Assembly (NCBI GenBank): GCA_934491515.1
Contig: CAKSTF010000006.1
Location: 17,728-81,727, forward strand
Direction of reading: 5' to 3'
DNA length: 64,000 bases
Origin: an uncultured Eubacteriales bacterium
GTDB lineage: Bacteria > Bacillota > Clostridia > Oscillospirales > Acutalibacteraceae
Part shown: piece by piece, positions 50,627 through 60,254 of the stretch
Layout: every line of letters starts with the position of its first letter
Position numbering within the stretch: the first letter of the stretch is position 1
The notes under the pieces: model-generated
Databases searched by the model: none
What the model was told of the DNA's origin: nothing
Seen by the model: only the letters and a program-made list of their open reading frames with translations
Position numbers and translations under genes: made by a program

Positions 50627-52684
50627 ATGAACAGCAAGAATTTCAGGGCGCCTGCGGTGCCGCTGATCACACATGACCCGTTTTTCAGCGTATGGAGTTT
50701 CAACGAGGAACTCACCGGTGATGCAACACGTCACTGGACAGGTGTCAGGAAGTCGATTTTCGGTATTATCGCTGCCGATGGCGTTTTGTACGACTTTATG
50801 GGTACTGCCGGTTTTAACCAGGAGTATTATTATCACGGCAACCATAAGTTAAAGCAGACATCCTGCGAAATTCGCCCGATGACAACTGTTTACACATTTG
50901 AAAACGAACTGTTTAAACTTACGCTTAAGTTTACAAGTCCGTTGCTTCTTAACGACCTTGAGGTTCTTTCAAGACCTGTTACCTACATAACCTACAATGT
51001 GGAAGCAAAAGACAAAAAGGAACATAACTACCGCATATATTTCGGTTTTTCAAGCGAAATGTGCGTAAACGACCTTACACAGACCGTTACCATGCACAAC
51101 ACTCCGCTTTCCGCTTATTTTTCAAGCGGCACCGAAAATATGCTTAAAAACTCCGGCGACGACCACTGCATAGAGTGGGGCGAATTCCACGTTGCGGCCC
51201 CTCATTATATGAAGACCATCACCGGTATCAGGTCTTTCCAGTATGAACTTGCAAGGGATTATGATAACATAACCACTCCGGTGAACTACAGAAACAACGA
51301 GGGACCGAGACACGAAAGAAGCGGCGCTCTTTACCACGCGGAAAGCGAAAAAATTCCGGTTTACCCCACTTATCCCACGATTGTTATATTTAAGGATTTC
51401 GAACTTAAAGGCGGTTCTTTTGAGGATCACTTTGAAGTTGCTTACAACGATATCAAATCCATTCAGTATTTCGGTGAGAATATCGACGCTTACTGGAAGA
51501 AGAACGGCGACGATTTTGTGGATATGCTTTATAAAGCAGTAAAAGAATACGACGAGATTATGCGCCGCGTTGAAGAGTTTGAGGACGACCTGCTCAAAAA
51601 GGCTTCCAAAGTCTCCAAAAAGTATGCGGATATTGTTTCGCTTGCGTACCGTCAGGCAATAGCAGGTCATAAACTTACATATCATAACGGCGAGGTACAG
51701 TTCCTTTCAAAGGAAAACTATTCAAACGGCTGTATCGGCACCGTAGACGTTACATATCCTTCGATTCCGCTTTTCCTTATTTACGAGCCGGAACTTGTAG
51801 AGGGTATGCTTAACCCCGTATTCGATATGATCGATAAGGGTCAGTGGTTCTATGAATTTGCTCCGCATGACGTAGGTCAGTATCCTATTGCAAACGGTCA
51901 GCTTTACGGATATTCGATGCACCACCTTATAAATCTTAAGCGCAAAGACTCTATTACTTCACAGATGCCTGTTGAGGAATGCGGCAATATGCTTCTTTGC
52001 GTTGCAGCCGCCTGCTTTGCAAAAAAAGATATGGCTTACTTTATAAAGCATGAAAAGATTTTGAAACAGTGGGCAGATTATCTTGTAAAAATGGGTTACA
52101 ATCCGGATAATCAGCTTTGCACGGACGACTTTGCGGGTCACCTTGCGCACAATGTAAACCTTTCCGCCAAAGCAATCTGCGGCGTAGGCGCCATTGCAAA
52201 ACTTTATAAAGAAATCGGCAACGATAAACTTGCCGATAAGTACCGCGCAGAAGCCGAAAAACTGGCTGCAGAGTGGGAAGAAAACGCTTTTGACGGCAAA
52301 TGCTACCGCCTTGCTTTCGATCAGGAAGGCACATGGAGCATCAAGTACAATATGGTATGGGATAAGTTGCTTAATATGAACCTTTTCTCAGACAAGGTGT
52401 ATGAAGCCGAACTCAAGCAGTATAAAACAAAGTTTAATGAATACGGTATACCGCTTGATTCCCGCGCCGATTACACAAAGACCGACTGGGAAATGTGGTC
52501 TACACGCCTGTTCGATGATAAGGAATATACCAATATGATAGTAAACGCCATGTGGAAATTCCTCAGCGAATCGGAAGAGCATATTCCTTTCAGCGATTAT
52601 GTATTTACTTCAAAACCGATAGTTCGTGCTTTCTGGGCGCGTACGGTTCAGGGCGGTCTGTTCATCAATCTGCTTAACTTTTAA
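50627..52684 (+). CDS. DUF4965/glutaminase A-like protein
   Basis: The 685-residue protein has the order of the bacterial GtaA-like family (DUF4964, DUF5127, DUF4965, DUF1793). It begins FRAPAVPLITHDPFFSVWSFNEELT with RHWTGVRKSIFGIIAADG. The central ENYSNGCIGTVDVTYPSIPLFL and the C-terminal alpha/alpha-toroid part GHLAHNVNLSAKAICGVGAIAKLY, SRADYTKTDWEMWS are typical. It has no signal peptide, so it acts in the cytoplasm. Family members are called glutaminases after a fungal enzyme, but the toroid fold and bacterial contexts suggest glycosidase activity. The substrate is unknown. Confidence 0.82.
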   Translation: MNSKNFRAPAVPLITHDPFFSVWSFNEELTGDATRHWTGVRKSIFGIIAADGVLYDFMGTAGFNQEYYYHGNHKLKQTSCEIRPMTTVYTFENELFKLTLKFTSPLLLNDLEVLSRPVTYITYNVEAKDKKEHNYRIYFGFSSEMCVNDLTQTVTMHNTPLSAYFSSGTENMLKNSGDDHCIEWGEFHVAAPHYMKTITGIRSFQYELARDYDNITTPVNYRNNEGPRHERSGALYHAESEKIPVYPTYPTIVIFKDFELKGGSFEDHFEVAYNDIKSIQYFGENIDAYWKKNGDDFVDMLYKAVKEYDEIMRRVEEFEDDLLKKASKVSKKYADIVSLAYRQAIAGHKLTYHNGEVQFLSKENYSNGCIGTVDVTYPSIPLFLIYEPELVEGMLNPVFDMIDKGQWFYEFAPHDVGQYPIANGQLYGYSMHHLINLKRKDSITSQMPVEECGNMLLCVAAACFAKKDMAYFIKHEKILKQWADYLVKMGYNPDNQLCTDDFAGHLAHNVNLSAKAICGVGAIAKLYKEIGNDKLADKYRAEAEKLAAEWEENAFDGKCYRLAFDQEGTWSIKYNMVWDKLLNMNLFSDKVYEAELKQYKTKFNEYGIPLDSRADYTKTDWEMWSTRLFDDKEYTNMIVNAMWKFLSESEEHIPFSDYVFTSKPIVRAFWARTVQGGLFINLLNF

Positions 52685-52702
52685 TTTATTGTTTTCAGAT
52701 AA

Positions 52703-52730
52703 GTGCTGCGCCCGGTGACGGGCGCAGCAC
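52703..52730 (+). other. Intercistronic GNRA hairpin
   Basis: GTGCTGCGCCCG (52703-52714), tetraloop GTGA, CGGGCGCAGCAC (52719-52730): 12 perfect pairs. No T tract follows, so it is more likely an RNA-stability or processing element than a terminator. Confidence 0.75.
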
Positions 52731-52771
52731 GGGCATATATAACGCAATTTTTTATCGGGAGGAAGATAAAA

Positions 52772-54277
52772 ATGAGTAGAATTAAGATTGGTTGGTCAAA
52801 GAAAGACATTTCAATAGACGGTCCGGTGCTTTTGCAGGGCCAGATGTATATGCGCGTTAACGAAGGCACCTACGATCCGCTGTATGCAACGGCGCTTTGC
52901 CTTGAAAATGACGGTACCGCCGTTGTTTTCTGCACCCTTGACCTTGTAAATATAAGGGACGGCATAAACAGCAGGGTTTACGAAATAGTGGAAAAAGAAT
53001 GCCCGGGTCTGTCGCATAACAACATAATTATCGGCGTTACTCATACGCACGCAGGTCCCGTTCTTGCCGAAACACCCGAAACCACACCCGACGGCGCGCC
53101 GATATACAGCGGCATTAAAGCGCGTGATTTTGTAATTGAAAGAACCGCCGAGGCAATTATCGAAGCATATAAAAACCGTAAAGAAGGCGCGATTGCTTTC
53201 GGTTACGGTTATGCCGTTGTAGGTCATTCACGTCGCAGCACTTATCTTGTGGACAGAGGTTCAAACGAGCCTGACGCCGCAGCGCCGAACGGTCACGCAA
53301 TTATGTACGGCTTGACAAATAATCCGTATTTTGCGGGATACGAGGCAGGCGCCGACCACTTTGTAAACACAATGTTTACCTTTGATACCGATAATAAACT
53401 TACCGGTATGATAGTAAACGTTCCGTGTCCCTCACAGCTTTCGGAGCATTTCAAAAAACTTTCCGCCGACTATTGGTGCGAAGTTAAGGAAGGCATCGCC
53501 AAAGAATTCGGCGAGGACGTTTATGTTTTGCCGCAGTGCGCCGCGGCAGGCGACCTTTCGCCGCGCATACTTCATTATAAGGACGCGCAATGGCGCCGCT
53601 TTAAACTTAAATACGGCGCTGAGGGTACTGCCGAAGACTTCAGAAATTCAAAGAATATCGAGCGCGTTTTGTGCGAACGCCGCGATATAGCGGAGCGTAT
53701 AGTAAATTCCGTTAAGGAAATATATTCATGGGCCAAAAACGACATACAGTCCGAAGTGCCCGTAAAACATATCCGTATGGATACAAGCCTTACGCGCCGC
53801 AATATACCCGAAGAAGAACTTAAGGTATGCAAAGACAATATCAAGTGGCTTAAGGAGAATTTCCCCAAGAAAGAGGAAATGACAGCCGACGAATACCGTG
53901 TTAAGGCTTCAAGATACAACTCTATTATCGGCAGAAACGAACGCGCTATCGAAGAATTCAACAGCCTTAAAACCGACCCGAAATTCGATGTTGTACTGCA
54001 CGCGGTAAGAATAGGCGAAGTGGGCTTTGCAACCTGCCAGTTCGAACTTTATATGGACTTTATGCACAGAATACAGGCAAGAAGTCCGTTTATTCAGACC
54101 TTTGTGGTTCAGTTGGCGGGCGACTATACCGGCAGTTATCTGCCCACCGAGCGCGCTGAAAAGAACAAGGGTTACAGCGCGTCTATATTCTGTAACCGCG
54201 TAGGTCACGAGGGCGGCCAGGAACTTGTTGAATATTCGCTTGAAATGCTGAATGAAATGGCAGACGGTGAAAAGTAA
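52772..54277 (+). CDS. Cytoplasmic neutral-ceramidase-family hydrolase, tandem copy 1
   Basis: ATG 52772 follows GGGAGGA and gives 501 residues with no signal peptide. It begins SRIKIGWSKKDISIDGPVLLQGQMYMRVNEGTYDPLYATAL, the family start. It has the metal motif VTHTHAGPVLAETPE near residue 89, VPCPSQLSEHF near 220 in place of the usual AHPT metal segment, and VLPQCAAAGDLSPRI near 255. GEVGFATCQFELYMDF and CNRVGHEGGQE are conserved in all three tandem copies. The family cleaves amides such as ceramide; an intracellular N-acyl compound is the likely substrate type (inference). Confidence 0.82.
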   Translation: MSRIKIGWSKKDISIDGPVLLQGQMYMRVNEGTYDPLYATALCLENDGTAVVFCTLDLVNIRDGINSRVYEIVEKECPGLSHNNIIIGVTHTHAGPVLAETPETTPDGAPIYSGIKARDFVIERTAEAIIEAYKNRKEGAIAFGYGYAVVGHSRRSTYLVDRGSNEPDAAAPNGHAIMYGLTNNPYFAGYEAGADHFVNTMFTFDTDNKLTGMIVNVPCPSQLSEHFKKLSADYWCEVKEGIAKEFGEDVYVLPQCAAAGDLSPRILHYKDAQWRRFKLKYGAEGTAEDFRNSKNIERVLCERRDIAERIVNSVKEIYSWAKNDIQSEVPVKHIRMDTSLTRRNIPEEELKVCKDNIKWLKENFPKKEEMTADEYRVKASRYNSIIGRNERAIEEFNSLKTDPKFDVVLHAVRIGEVGFATCQFELYMDFMHRIQARSPFIQTFVVQLAGDYTGSYLPTERAEKNKGYSASIFCNRVGHEGGQELVEYSLEMLNEMADGEK

Positions 54278-54322
54278 TAAACAGCAGTAACAAATGCTTT
54301 AAAATCTTAGGAGGGTATTTAG

Positions 54323-55828
54323 GTGAGTAAGATCAAGATTGGTTGGGCAAAAAGGGATGTTTCTACAAAAGAGCCTGTTCTTATTCAGGGTCAAACGTAT
54401 ATGCGCGTAAACGAGGGCATACACGATCCGCTGTATTCAACGGCGCTTTGTTTTGAAAACGACGGCAACACGGTTGTTTTCTGCACAATGGACCTTGGAA
54501 ATATACAGCCGCATCTTACTGAGGAAATCTATGATTTCGTAGAAAAGGAATGTCCGGAACTGTCACGCAAAGACATAATTATCGGTGTTACTCATACTCA
54601 TGCAAGTCTTAGGCTGGCACCTTCCCCCGAAACCACGCCCGACGGCGTTCCGCTTTACGACGGCGTGAAGGCGCGCAGGGAATATGCCGAAAAGACCGCC
54701 GAAGCCATTGTTGAAGCATACAGAAATCGTAAAGAAGGCGCGGTTGCTTACGGCTACGGCTATGCCGTTGTTGGCCATTCGCGCCGCAGCAGATATTTTG
54801 TTGATAAGGGCGCCAACCGTCCCGACGCGGTAGCGCCCAACGGCTATGCCGTTATGTACGGCAAGACAAACGACCCCGATTTTTCGGGATACGAAGCCGG
54901 CGCAGACCATTTTATAAATACCATGTTCACCTTTGATGCCGATAATAAACTTACCGGTATGATAGTGAATGTTCCGTGCCCCTCGCAGATATCCGAACAC
55001 TTTACAAAACTTTCTGCCGACTATTGGTGCGAAGTTAAAGAAGGTATTGCAAAAGAATTCGGCGATGAAGTTTTTGTTTTACCGCAGTGCGCCGCGGCAG
55101 GCGATTTGGCGCCCCGTATTCTTCATTACAAAAAAGCACAGTGGCGCCGTTTTAAACTTAAATACGGCATAAAGGGCACGGCGGAGGATTTTGAAAGCGC
55201 CAAGAATTTTGAGCGTGTTATGTGCGAACGCCGCGATATTGCCGAGCGCATAGTAAATTCCGTAAAGGAAATATACTCCTGGGCAAAAAGCGACATCCGT
55301 TCGGAAGTGCCCGTAAAACATATCCGTATGGATACAAGCCTTACACGCCGCAATATAACCGAAAAAGATGTTGAAGAATGTAAGGCAAATATTAAGTGGC
55401 TTGAAGAGCATCCTCCCGTAAAAGAGGAGATGACGCCCGAAGAGTACCGTGTTAAAGCGTCCAAGTATAAGACTATTCTTGAAAAGAATAATAACGGTAT
55501 AAAGGCGTACGAAAACCTTAAAACAAGTCCCAAGTTCGATGCAGTGCTGCATGGGGTAAGAATAGGGGAGGTAGGTTTTGCAACCTGCCAGTTTGAACTT
55601 TATATGGATTACATGCACCGTATACAGGCGAGAAGTCCCTTTATGCAGACCTTTGTTGTTCAGTTGGCCGGCGATATAACGGGCAGCTATCTGCCCACCG
55701 AAAGGGCAGAACAGGGCAAAGGATACAGTGCTTCTATATTTTGTAACCGCGTAGGACACGAGGGCGGAAACGAACTTGTTGAATATTCGCTTAAAATGCT
55801 TAATGAAATGGCTGACAGCAAAGAGTAG
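54323..55828 (+). CDS. Cytoplasmic neutral-ceramidase-family hydrolase, tandem copy 2
   Basis: GTG 54323 after AGGAGG gives exactly 501 residues, like its neighbours. It keeps VTHTHASLRLAPSPE, VPCPSQISEHF, VLPQCAAAGDLAPRI and CNRVGHEGGNE. The first metal motif is THTHASL rather than THTHAGP or THTHTSP-like, the main visible active-site difference among the copies. Much of the rest aligns residue for residue, so the array arose by tandem duplication and then diverged around the presumed substrate pocket. No signal peptide. Confidence 0.82.
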   Translation: MSKIKIGWAKRDVSTKEPVLIQGQTYMRVNEGIHDPLYSTALCFENDGNTVVFCTMDLGNIQPHLTEEIYDFVEKECPELSRKDIIIGVTHTHASLRLAPSPETTPDGVPLYDGVKARREYAEKTAEAIVEAYRNRKEGAVAYGYGYAVVGHSRRSRYFVDKGANRPDAVAPNGYAVMYGKTNDPDFSGYEAGADHFINTMFTFDADNKLTGMIVNVPCPSQISEHFTKLSADYWCEVKEGIAKEFGDEVFVLPQCAAAGDLAPRILHYKKAQWRRFKLKYGIKGTAEDFESAKNFERVMCERRDIAERIVNSVKEIYSWAKSDIRSEVPVKHIRMDTSLTRRNITEKDVEECKANIKWLEEHPPVKEEMTPEEYRVKASKYKTILEKNNNGIKAYENLKTSPKFDAVLHGVRIGEVGFATCQFELYMDYMHRIQARSPFMQTFVVQLAGDITGSYLPTERAEQGKGYSASIFCNRVGHEGGNELVEYSLKMLNEMADSKE

Positions 55829-55866
55829 CATTTGATTTTGTCTTTTTCCGAACGGAGGGCTTTAAA

Positions 55867-57372
55867 ATGGAAAAAATTAAAATAGGCTGGTCAAAAAGAA
55901 ACGTGTCAATGGAAGAACCCGTGCTTTTGCAGGGTCAGATGTATATGCGCGTTAACGAAGGCGTGCTTGACCCTTTGTATGCAACTGCGCTTTGCTTTGA
56001 AAACGAAGGTACGGCAGTTGTCTTCTGCACGATAGATCTTATAGGACTAAGAGCCGGATTTACGGACGAAACATACGCCATTGTCGCAGAAGAATGTCCG
56101 GAACTTCCGCGCAGCAACATAATAATCGGGGTAACACATTCGCACACAAGCCCTATTCTTGCCGAAACGCCCGAAACCACACCGGACGGCGTTCCCGTGT
56201 ACAGCGGTCTTAAAGCACGCGAATTTTTTGCCAGAAAAACGGCAGAAGCCATAATAGAAGCGTATAATACCCGTAAAGAGGGCGCGATTGCCTACGGTTA
56301 CGGCTATGCGGTTGCAAGTCATTCGCGCCGCACGGTATACCTTGTCGATAAGGCATCGAACAATCCGCTTGATCAGGCGCCGAACGGGCATGTTATTATG
56401 TACGGCAACACGAATAATCCCGATTTTGCGGGATATGAAGCAGGCGCCGACCACTTTGTAAACACAATGTTCACCTTTGATACCGATAATAAACTTACCG
56501 GTATGATAGTAAACGTTCCGTGCCCCTCGCAGATATCGGAACACTTTACCAAAATTTCCGCCGACTATTGGTGCGAAGTTAAAGAAGGTATTGCAAAGGA
56601 ATTCGGCAAGGACGTTTATGTTTTGCCGCAGTGCGCCGCGGCAGGCGACCTTTCACCGCGAATACTTCATTATAAAGACGCGCAGTACCGCCGTTTTAAA
56701 CTGAAATACAACGCCCAAGGTACAGCCGAGGAGTTTAAAAGTTACAAATGCTTTGAACGCGTTATGTGCGAACGCCGCGATATAGCGGAACGCATCGTAA
56801 ATTCCGTTAAGGAAATATATTCCTGGGCTAAAGGCGACATACAGTCCGAAGTACCGGTAAAACATATCCGTATGGATACGGCTCTTACAAGACGCGCTAT
56901 AACGGAAAAAGACGCCGAAAAATGCCGTAAAAATATTAAGTGGCTTGAGGAAAACTATCCTAAAAAAGAGGATATGACGCCCGAAGACTACCGCGCCGCC
57001 GTTTCAAGGTTTGAATCGATGCTTGCTCTTAACAATTTGGGACTCAGTGAATATGAAAACCGCAAAACCGATCCCGTGTACGATACGGTGCAGCACGCAG
57101 TAAGAATAGGCGAAGTGGGCTTTGCAACCTGCCAGTTTGAACTTTATATGGATTTTATGCACCGTATACAGGCGAGAAGTCCGTTTATACAGACCTTTGT
57201 GATTCAACTTGCGGGTGACGTTGCGTCAAGTTATCTGCCGACCGAGCGTGCGGAGAAAAACCTCGGTTACGGCGCTTCTATATTCTGCAACCGCGTGGGC
57301 CACGAGGGCGGACAGGAATTTGTGGAGAATTCACTTAAAATGCTTGAAGAAATGGCTGATAAAGAACAATGA
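55867..57372 (+). CDS. Cytoplasmic neutral-ceramidase-family hydrolase, tandem copy 3
   Basis: ATG 55867 after CGGAGGG gives 501 residues. Motifs are VTHSHTSPILAETPE (the first metal motif with Ser replacing Thr), VPCPSQISEHF, VLPQCAAAGDLSPRI and CNRVGHEGGQE. The stop codon overlaps the start of the next gene (ATGA), so the two are translationally coupled. It is closest in appearance to copy 1. It has no signal peptide. The substrate is unknown. Confidence 0.82.
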   Translation: MEKIKIGWSKRNVSMEEPVLLQGQMYMRVNEGVLDPLYATALCFENEGTAVVFCTIDLIGLRAGFTDETYAIVAEECPELPRSNIIIGVTHSHTSPILAETPETTPDGVPVYSGLKAREFFARKTAEAIIEAYNTRKEGAIAYGYGYAVASHSRRTVYLVDKASNNPLDQAPNGHVIMYGNTNNPDFAGYEAGADHFVNTMFTFDTDNKLTGMIVNVPCPSQISEHFTKISADYWCEVKEGIAKEFGKDVYVLPQCAAAGDLSPRILHYKDAQYRRFKLKYNAQGTAEEFKSYKCFERVMCERRDIAERIVNSVKEIYSWAKGDIQSEVPVKHIRMDTALTRRAITEKDAEKCRKNIKWLEENYPKKEDMTPEDYRAAVSRFESMLALNNLGLSEYENRKTDPVYDTVQHAVRIGEVGFATCQFELYMDFMHRIQARSPFIQTFVIQLAGDVASSYLPTERAEKNLGYGASIFCNRVGHEGGQEFVENSLKMLEEMADKEQ

Positions 57373-58067
57373 GTATATTTTCAAAATTCACCGAAGGGTG
57401 CCGCAATTACAGAAAAACAACAAAGGATATGTCCTTTAAAGAGAAGGTTTCCTACACAAAGGATTACTACTTAAAACCCGTCTTGTTCATAGCCGCGGTT
57501 TTAATAGTGCTTATTTCTATCATTACGACTTCGATTATAAAGATAAATACCGATGTGATCCTTTACGGCGTGGGCGTTAATACCGACCTTACCACCGACG
57601 GCACCGAATACGTTAAGGATGATTTCTTTAAACTTCACAAAACAAAGGGCAGGCAGGATATCGAATATTCGTGCGTTACGATAGACGATTTTACGACAAA
57701 GACCAATATTGATTCAAGTTATTATTCCGCGCAAAGCGTTGTAGCGCAGGTAGCGGCAAAACGGCTTGATTATCTTTTTGTTGACGAGATTGCATTTCAG
57801 TACTTTGCCGCACAGGAAATATATATGGACTTAAACGATATTCTTTCCGGAGAAGAAATGGTACAGTGGGCAAATCATATACTTTACACCCAGGAAGAGG
57901 GTTCCGATGTGATGACACCTATGGGTATCGACATTTCCGAAACAAAGTTTGCACAAAAATTCAATTCCGTAAAGGACAGAAAAATCATTTTGTGCTTTGC
58001 CGGCAACGCGCCGCACAAAGAACTTGTGTATGAATTTTTCCACTATGTTGTAAATTATAACGGATAG
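57369..58067 (+). CDS. Single-pass membrane protein of unknown function
   Basis: The 232-residue protein starts with a basic cytoplasmic tail, one membrane helix (about residues 35-57, LKPVLFIAAVLIVLISIITTSII) and an outer domain of about 170 residues. The outer part (KRLDYLFVDEIAFQYFAAQEIYMDLNDIL) recalls solute-binding proteins (a D-x-hydrophobic segment followed by a dLsd-like strand), but it is far too short to be one. No family is recognised. Coupling by ATGA overlap to the third ceramidase-like gene suggests a linked role. A terminator follows. Confidence 0.7.
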   Translation: MSIFSKFTEGCRNYRKTTKDMSFKEKVSYTKDYYLKPVLFIAAVLIVLISIITTSIIKINTDVILYGVGVNTDLTTDGTEYVKDDFFKLHKTKGRQDIEYSCVTIDDFTTKTNIDSSYYSAQSVVAQVAAKRLDYLFVDEIAFQYFAAQEIYMDLNDILSGEEMVQWANHILYTQEEGSDVMTPMGIDISETKFAQKFNSVKDRKIILCFAGNAPHKELVYEFFHYVVNYNG

Positions 58068-58077
58068 TGATATACAG

Positions 58078-58111
58078 ACAAAAGAGACTCTTTTGAGTCT
58101 CTTTTGTTTAT
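58078..58111 (+). terminator. Terminator of the YesL/DUF4965/ceramidase operon
   Basis: ACAAAAGAGACTC (58078-58090), loop TTTT, GAGTCTCTTTTGT (58095-58107), then TTTATT. Confidence 0.92.
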
Positions 58112-58145
58112 TGCGGCATAAAGGAGTCAATACTTTAAATATTGC

Positions 58146-58175
58146 TTGACATTGCATACACAAAGCAGTTAAAAT
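58146..58175 (+). promoter_or_regulatory. Promoter of the rnj operon
   Basis: TTGACA (58146-58151), 18 bp, TAAAAT (58170-58175). The leader has a small TTCGGC/GCCGAA stem near 58228-58252. Confidence 0.7.
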
Positions 58176-58290
58176 AATATAAATATTATCACAGTAAATT
58201 GGGTATTTATTGCTTGAATATTTTTCGGCGGCAGGACGGCTTGCCGAATTACATATACTTTTATATTTTTTCACGGAGGAAAATTATTTG

Positions 58291-60210
58291 ATGAATGAAA
58301 ACCAAAACAGGCGGAACTCGTCTAAGAACCGTGCCGCAGATAAGCGCGCAACGGGTAACGCAGCCAAGGATGCAGTAAGGGATCTGCTTATGACGGGGCT
58401 TGGCGGCAGCACACGCAAAAAGACTCCCGTTCAGACCAAAAAGCCCGCGGCGCAAAAAAGCGCAAAAACGCAGAATAAAGCGAAAAGCGCTCAAAAAAAG
58501 CCTTCTTCAAAAACGATGTCTCAGCAAAATAAACGTCAGCCCAAAAAATCCGGTCTGCCGATTCGTATAATACCTCTGGGCGGACTTGGTGAAATAGGCA
58601 AAAATATGACCGTTTACGAATATGACGGCGATATGATAATCGTAGACTGCGGTATGAGTTTTCCTGATGAGGAAACACCGGGAATTGACAACATAATCCC
58701 TGATTTTACCTATGTTATGGAAAACAAAAGCAGAATAAAGGGTCTGTTTGTGACTCACGGCCACGAGGATCACATAGGCGGTATTCCGTACCTTTTAAAA
58801 GATTTTAACGTACCCATCTACGCTACACGGCTTACGATAGGGCTTATCGAAGGAAAACTTAAAGAACACAAACTTCTTGCGGACGCAAAACTTAACGTTA
58901 TAAATCCGGGCCAGACAGTAAAGGCCGGCAAGTTTTCGGTAGAGTTTATACATGTTAACCATTCCATACCCGACGCGGTAGGTTTTGCGGTTACATGCAG
59001 CGCCGGCACGGTAATCCAAACCGGCGACTTTAAAATAGACACCACCCCCATAGACGATTACGTTATAGATATTGCGCGCTTTGCCGAATACGGTAAAAAC
59101 GGAGTTTTGGCTTTGCTTTCCGATTCTACAAACGTTGAGCGCCCCGGATACACCGCTACCGAACGTCTTGTAGGCGAATCTTTTTCAAATCTCTTTAAAA
59201 AAGCGGCGCACCACCGCATAATAGTTGCAACATTTTCTTCAAATATACATCGCATCCAGCAGATAATCACCGAAGCCGCCGCCTGCAAACGCAAGGTTGC
59301 GGTATCGGGCAGAAGTATGATAAACGTTGTAAACGTTGCGGCGGCACTCGGATATCTTACGGTTCCTAAAAATGTTCTTATAGACATTGAGGACATAAAG
59401 AATTATCCGCCTGAAAAACTTGTTGTTGTAACAACGGGTAGTCAGGGTGAACCGATGTCCGCATTGCACCGAATCGCTTTTTCGGAACACCGTCAGGTAG
59501 AACTTATTCCCGGTGATATGATAATCATTTCGGCAACGCCGATACCGGGAAACGAAAAAACGGTGGATAAGGTTGTAAACGAACTTATCAAGCGCGGCGC
59601 AAACGTTGTATATGAAAAAATGTACGATGTTCACGTTTCGGGGCACGCCTGCCGCGAGGAACTTAAACTTATGATGAGCATCGTAAAACCTAAATACTTC
59701 GTCCCCGTACACGGCGAGCAGAAGCATTTGCATAAACACGCAGAACTTGCTTACTCAATGGGAATACCGAAAAAGAACGTGCTTATTGCTTCAAACGGCA
59801 GCGTTATAGAAGTAAGTGCCGCAGGCATAAAGTCCACGGAAACGGTACAGGCAGGGCGCGTTTTGGTTGACGGACTCGGTGTGGGCGATGTAGGCAGCAT
59901 AGTGCTGCGCGACCGTATTCATCTTGCGGACGACGGAATTATCGTCGTTACCGTTTCAATCGACGGCAACACAAGAGAAGTAGCAGCAGGTCCCGATATC
60001 GTATCGAGGGGGTTTGTTTTTGTAAAGGAATCCGACGAACTTATGAACGAACTTTCGGAAATCGTCAGCGACGTTCTTGAAAGTTGCTATATAAACAACG
60101 TAAGGGACTGGGGCTCCATCAAAAACAGGATGAAGGACGCTGCTTCAAAATTTCTGTACCAGAAAACTCACAGAAGCCCCATAGTGCTTCCGGTGATTAT
60201 GGAAGTTTAA
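58291..60210 (+). CDS. rnj: Ribonuclease J
   Basis: ATG 58291 after GGAGG gives 639 residues. The first 90 or so residues are a basic, Lys/Gln/Ala-rich, probably disordered extension (KKPAAQKSAKTQNKAK) not present in Bacillus RNase J (about 555 aa). The catalytic part has the metallo-beta-lactamase motif VTHGHEDHIGGIPYL, PDAVGFAVTCSAGTVIQTGDFKID, the beta-CASP segment VVVTTGSQGEPMSALHRIA and HVSGHACREELKLMM. RNase J has endo- and 5'-exonuclease activity in mRNA decay and rRNA maturation. It precedes rplI and dnaB, where many Bacillota have gdpP instead. Confidence 0.93.
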   Translation: MNENQNRRNSSKNRAADKRATGNAAKDAVRDLLMTGLGGSTRKKTPVQTKKPAAQKSAKTQNKAKSAQKKPSSKTMSQQNKRQPKKSGLPIRIIPLGGLGEIGKNMTVYEYDGDMIIVDCGMSFPDEETPGIDNIIPDFTYVMENKSRIKGLFVTHGHEDHIGGIPYLLKDFNVPIYATRLTIGLIEGKLKEHKLLADAKLNVINPGQTVKAGKFSVEFIHVNHSIPDAVGFAVTCSAGTVIQTGDFKIDTTPIDDYVIDIARFAEYGKNGVLALLSDSTNVERPGYTATERLVGESFSNLFKKAAHHRIIVATFSSNIHRIQQIITEAAACKRKVAVSGRSMINVVNVAAALGYLTVPKNVLIDIEDIKNYPPEKLVVVTTGSQGEPMSALHRIAFSEHRQVELIPGDMIIISATPIPGNEKTVDKVVNELIKRGANVVYEKMYDVHVSGHACREELKLMMSIVKPKYFVPVHGEQKHLHKHAELAYSMGIPKKNVLIASNGSVIEVSAAGIKSTETVQAGRVLVDGLGVGDVGSIVLRDRIHLADDGIIVVTVSIDGNTREVAAGPDIVSRGFVFVKESDELMNELSEIVSDVLESCYINNVRDWGSIKNRMKDAASKFLYQKTHRSPIVLPVIMEV

Positions 60211-60219
60211 TTTGACAAA

Positions 60220-60236
60220 CGCCCCCTATGGGGGCG
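60220..60236 (+). other. Short GC hairpin between rnj and rplI
   Basis: CGCCCCC (60220-60226), loop TAT, GGGGGCG (60230-60236), immediately before the rplI ribosome site; no T tract. Confidence 0.6.
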
Positions 60237-60254
60237 GGAGAGAAGGTTACATAT

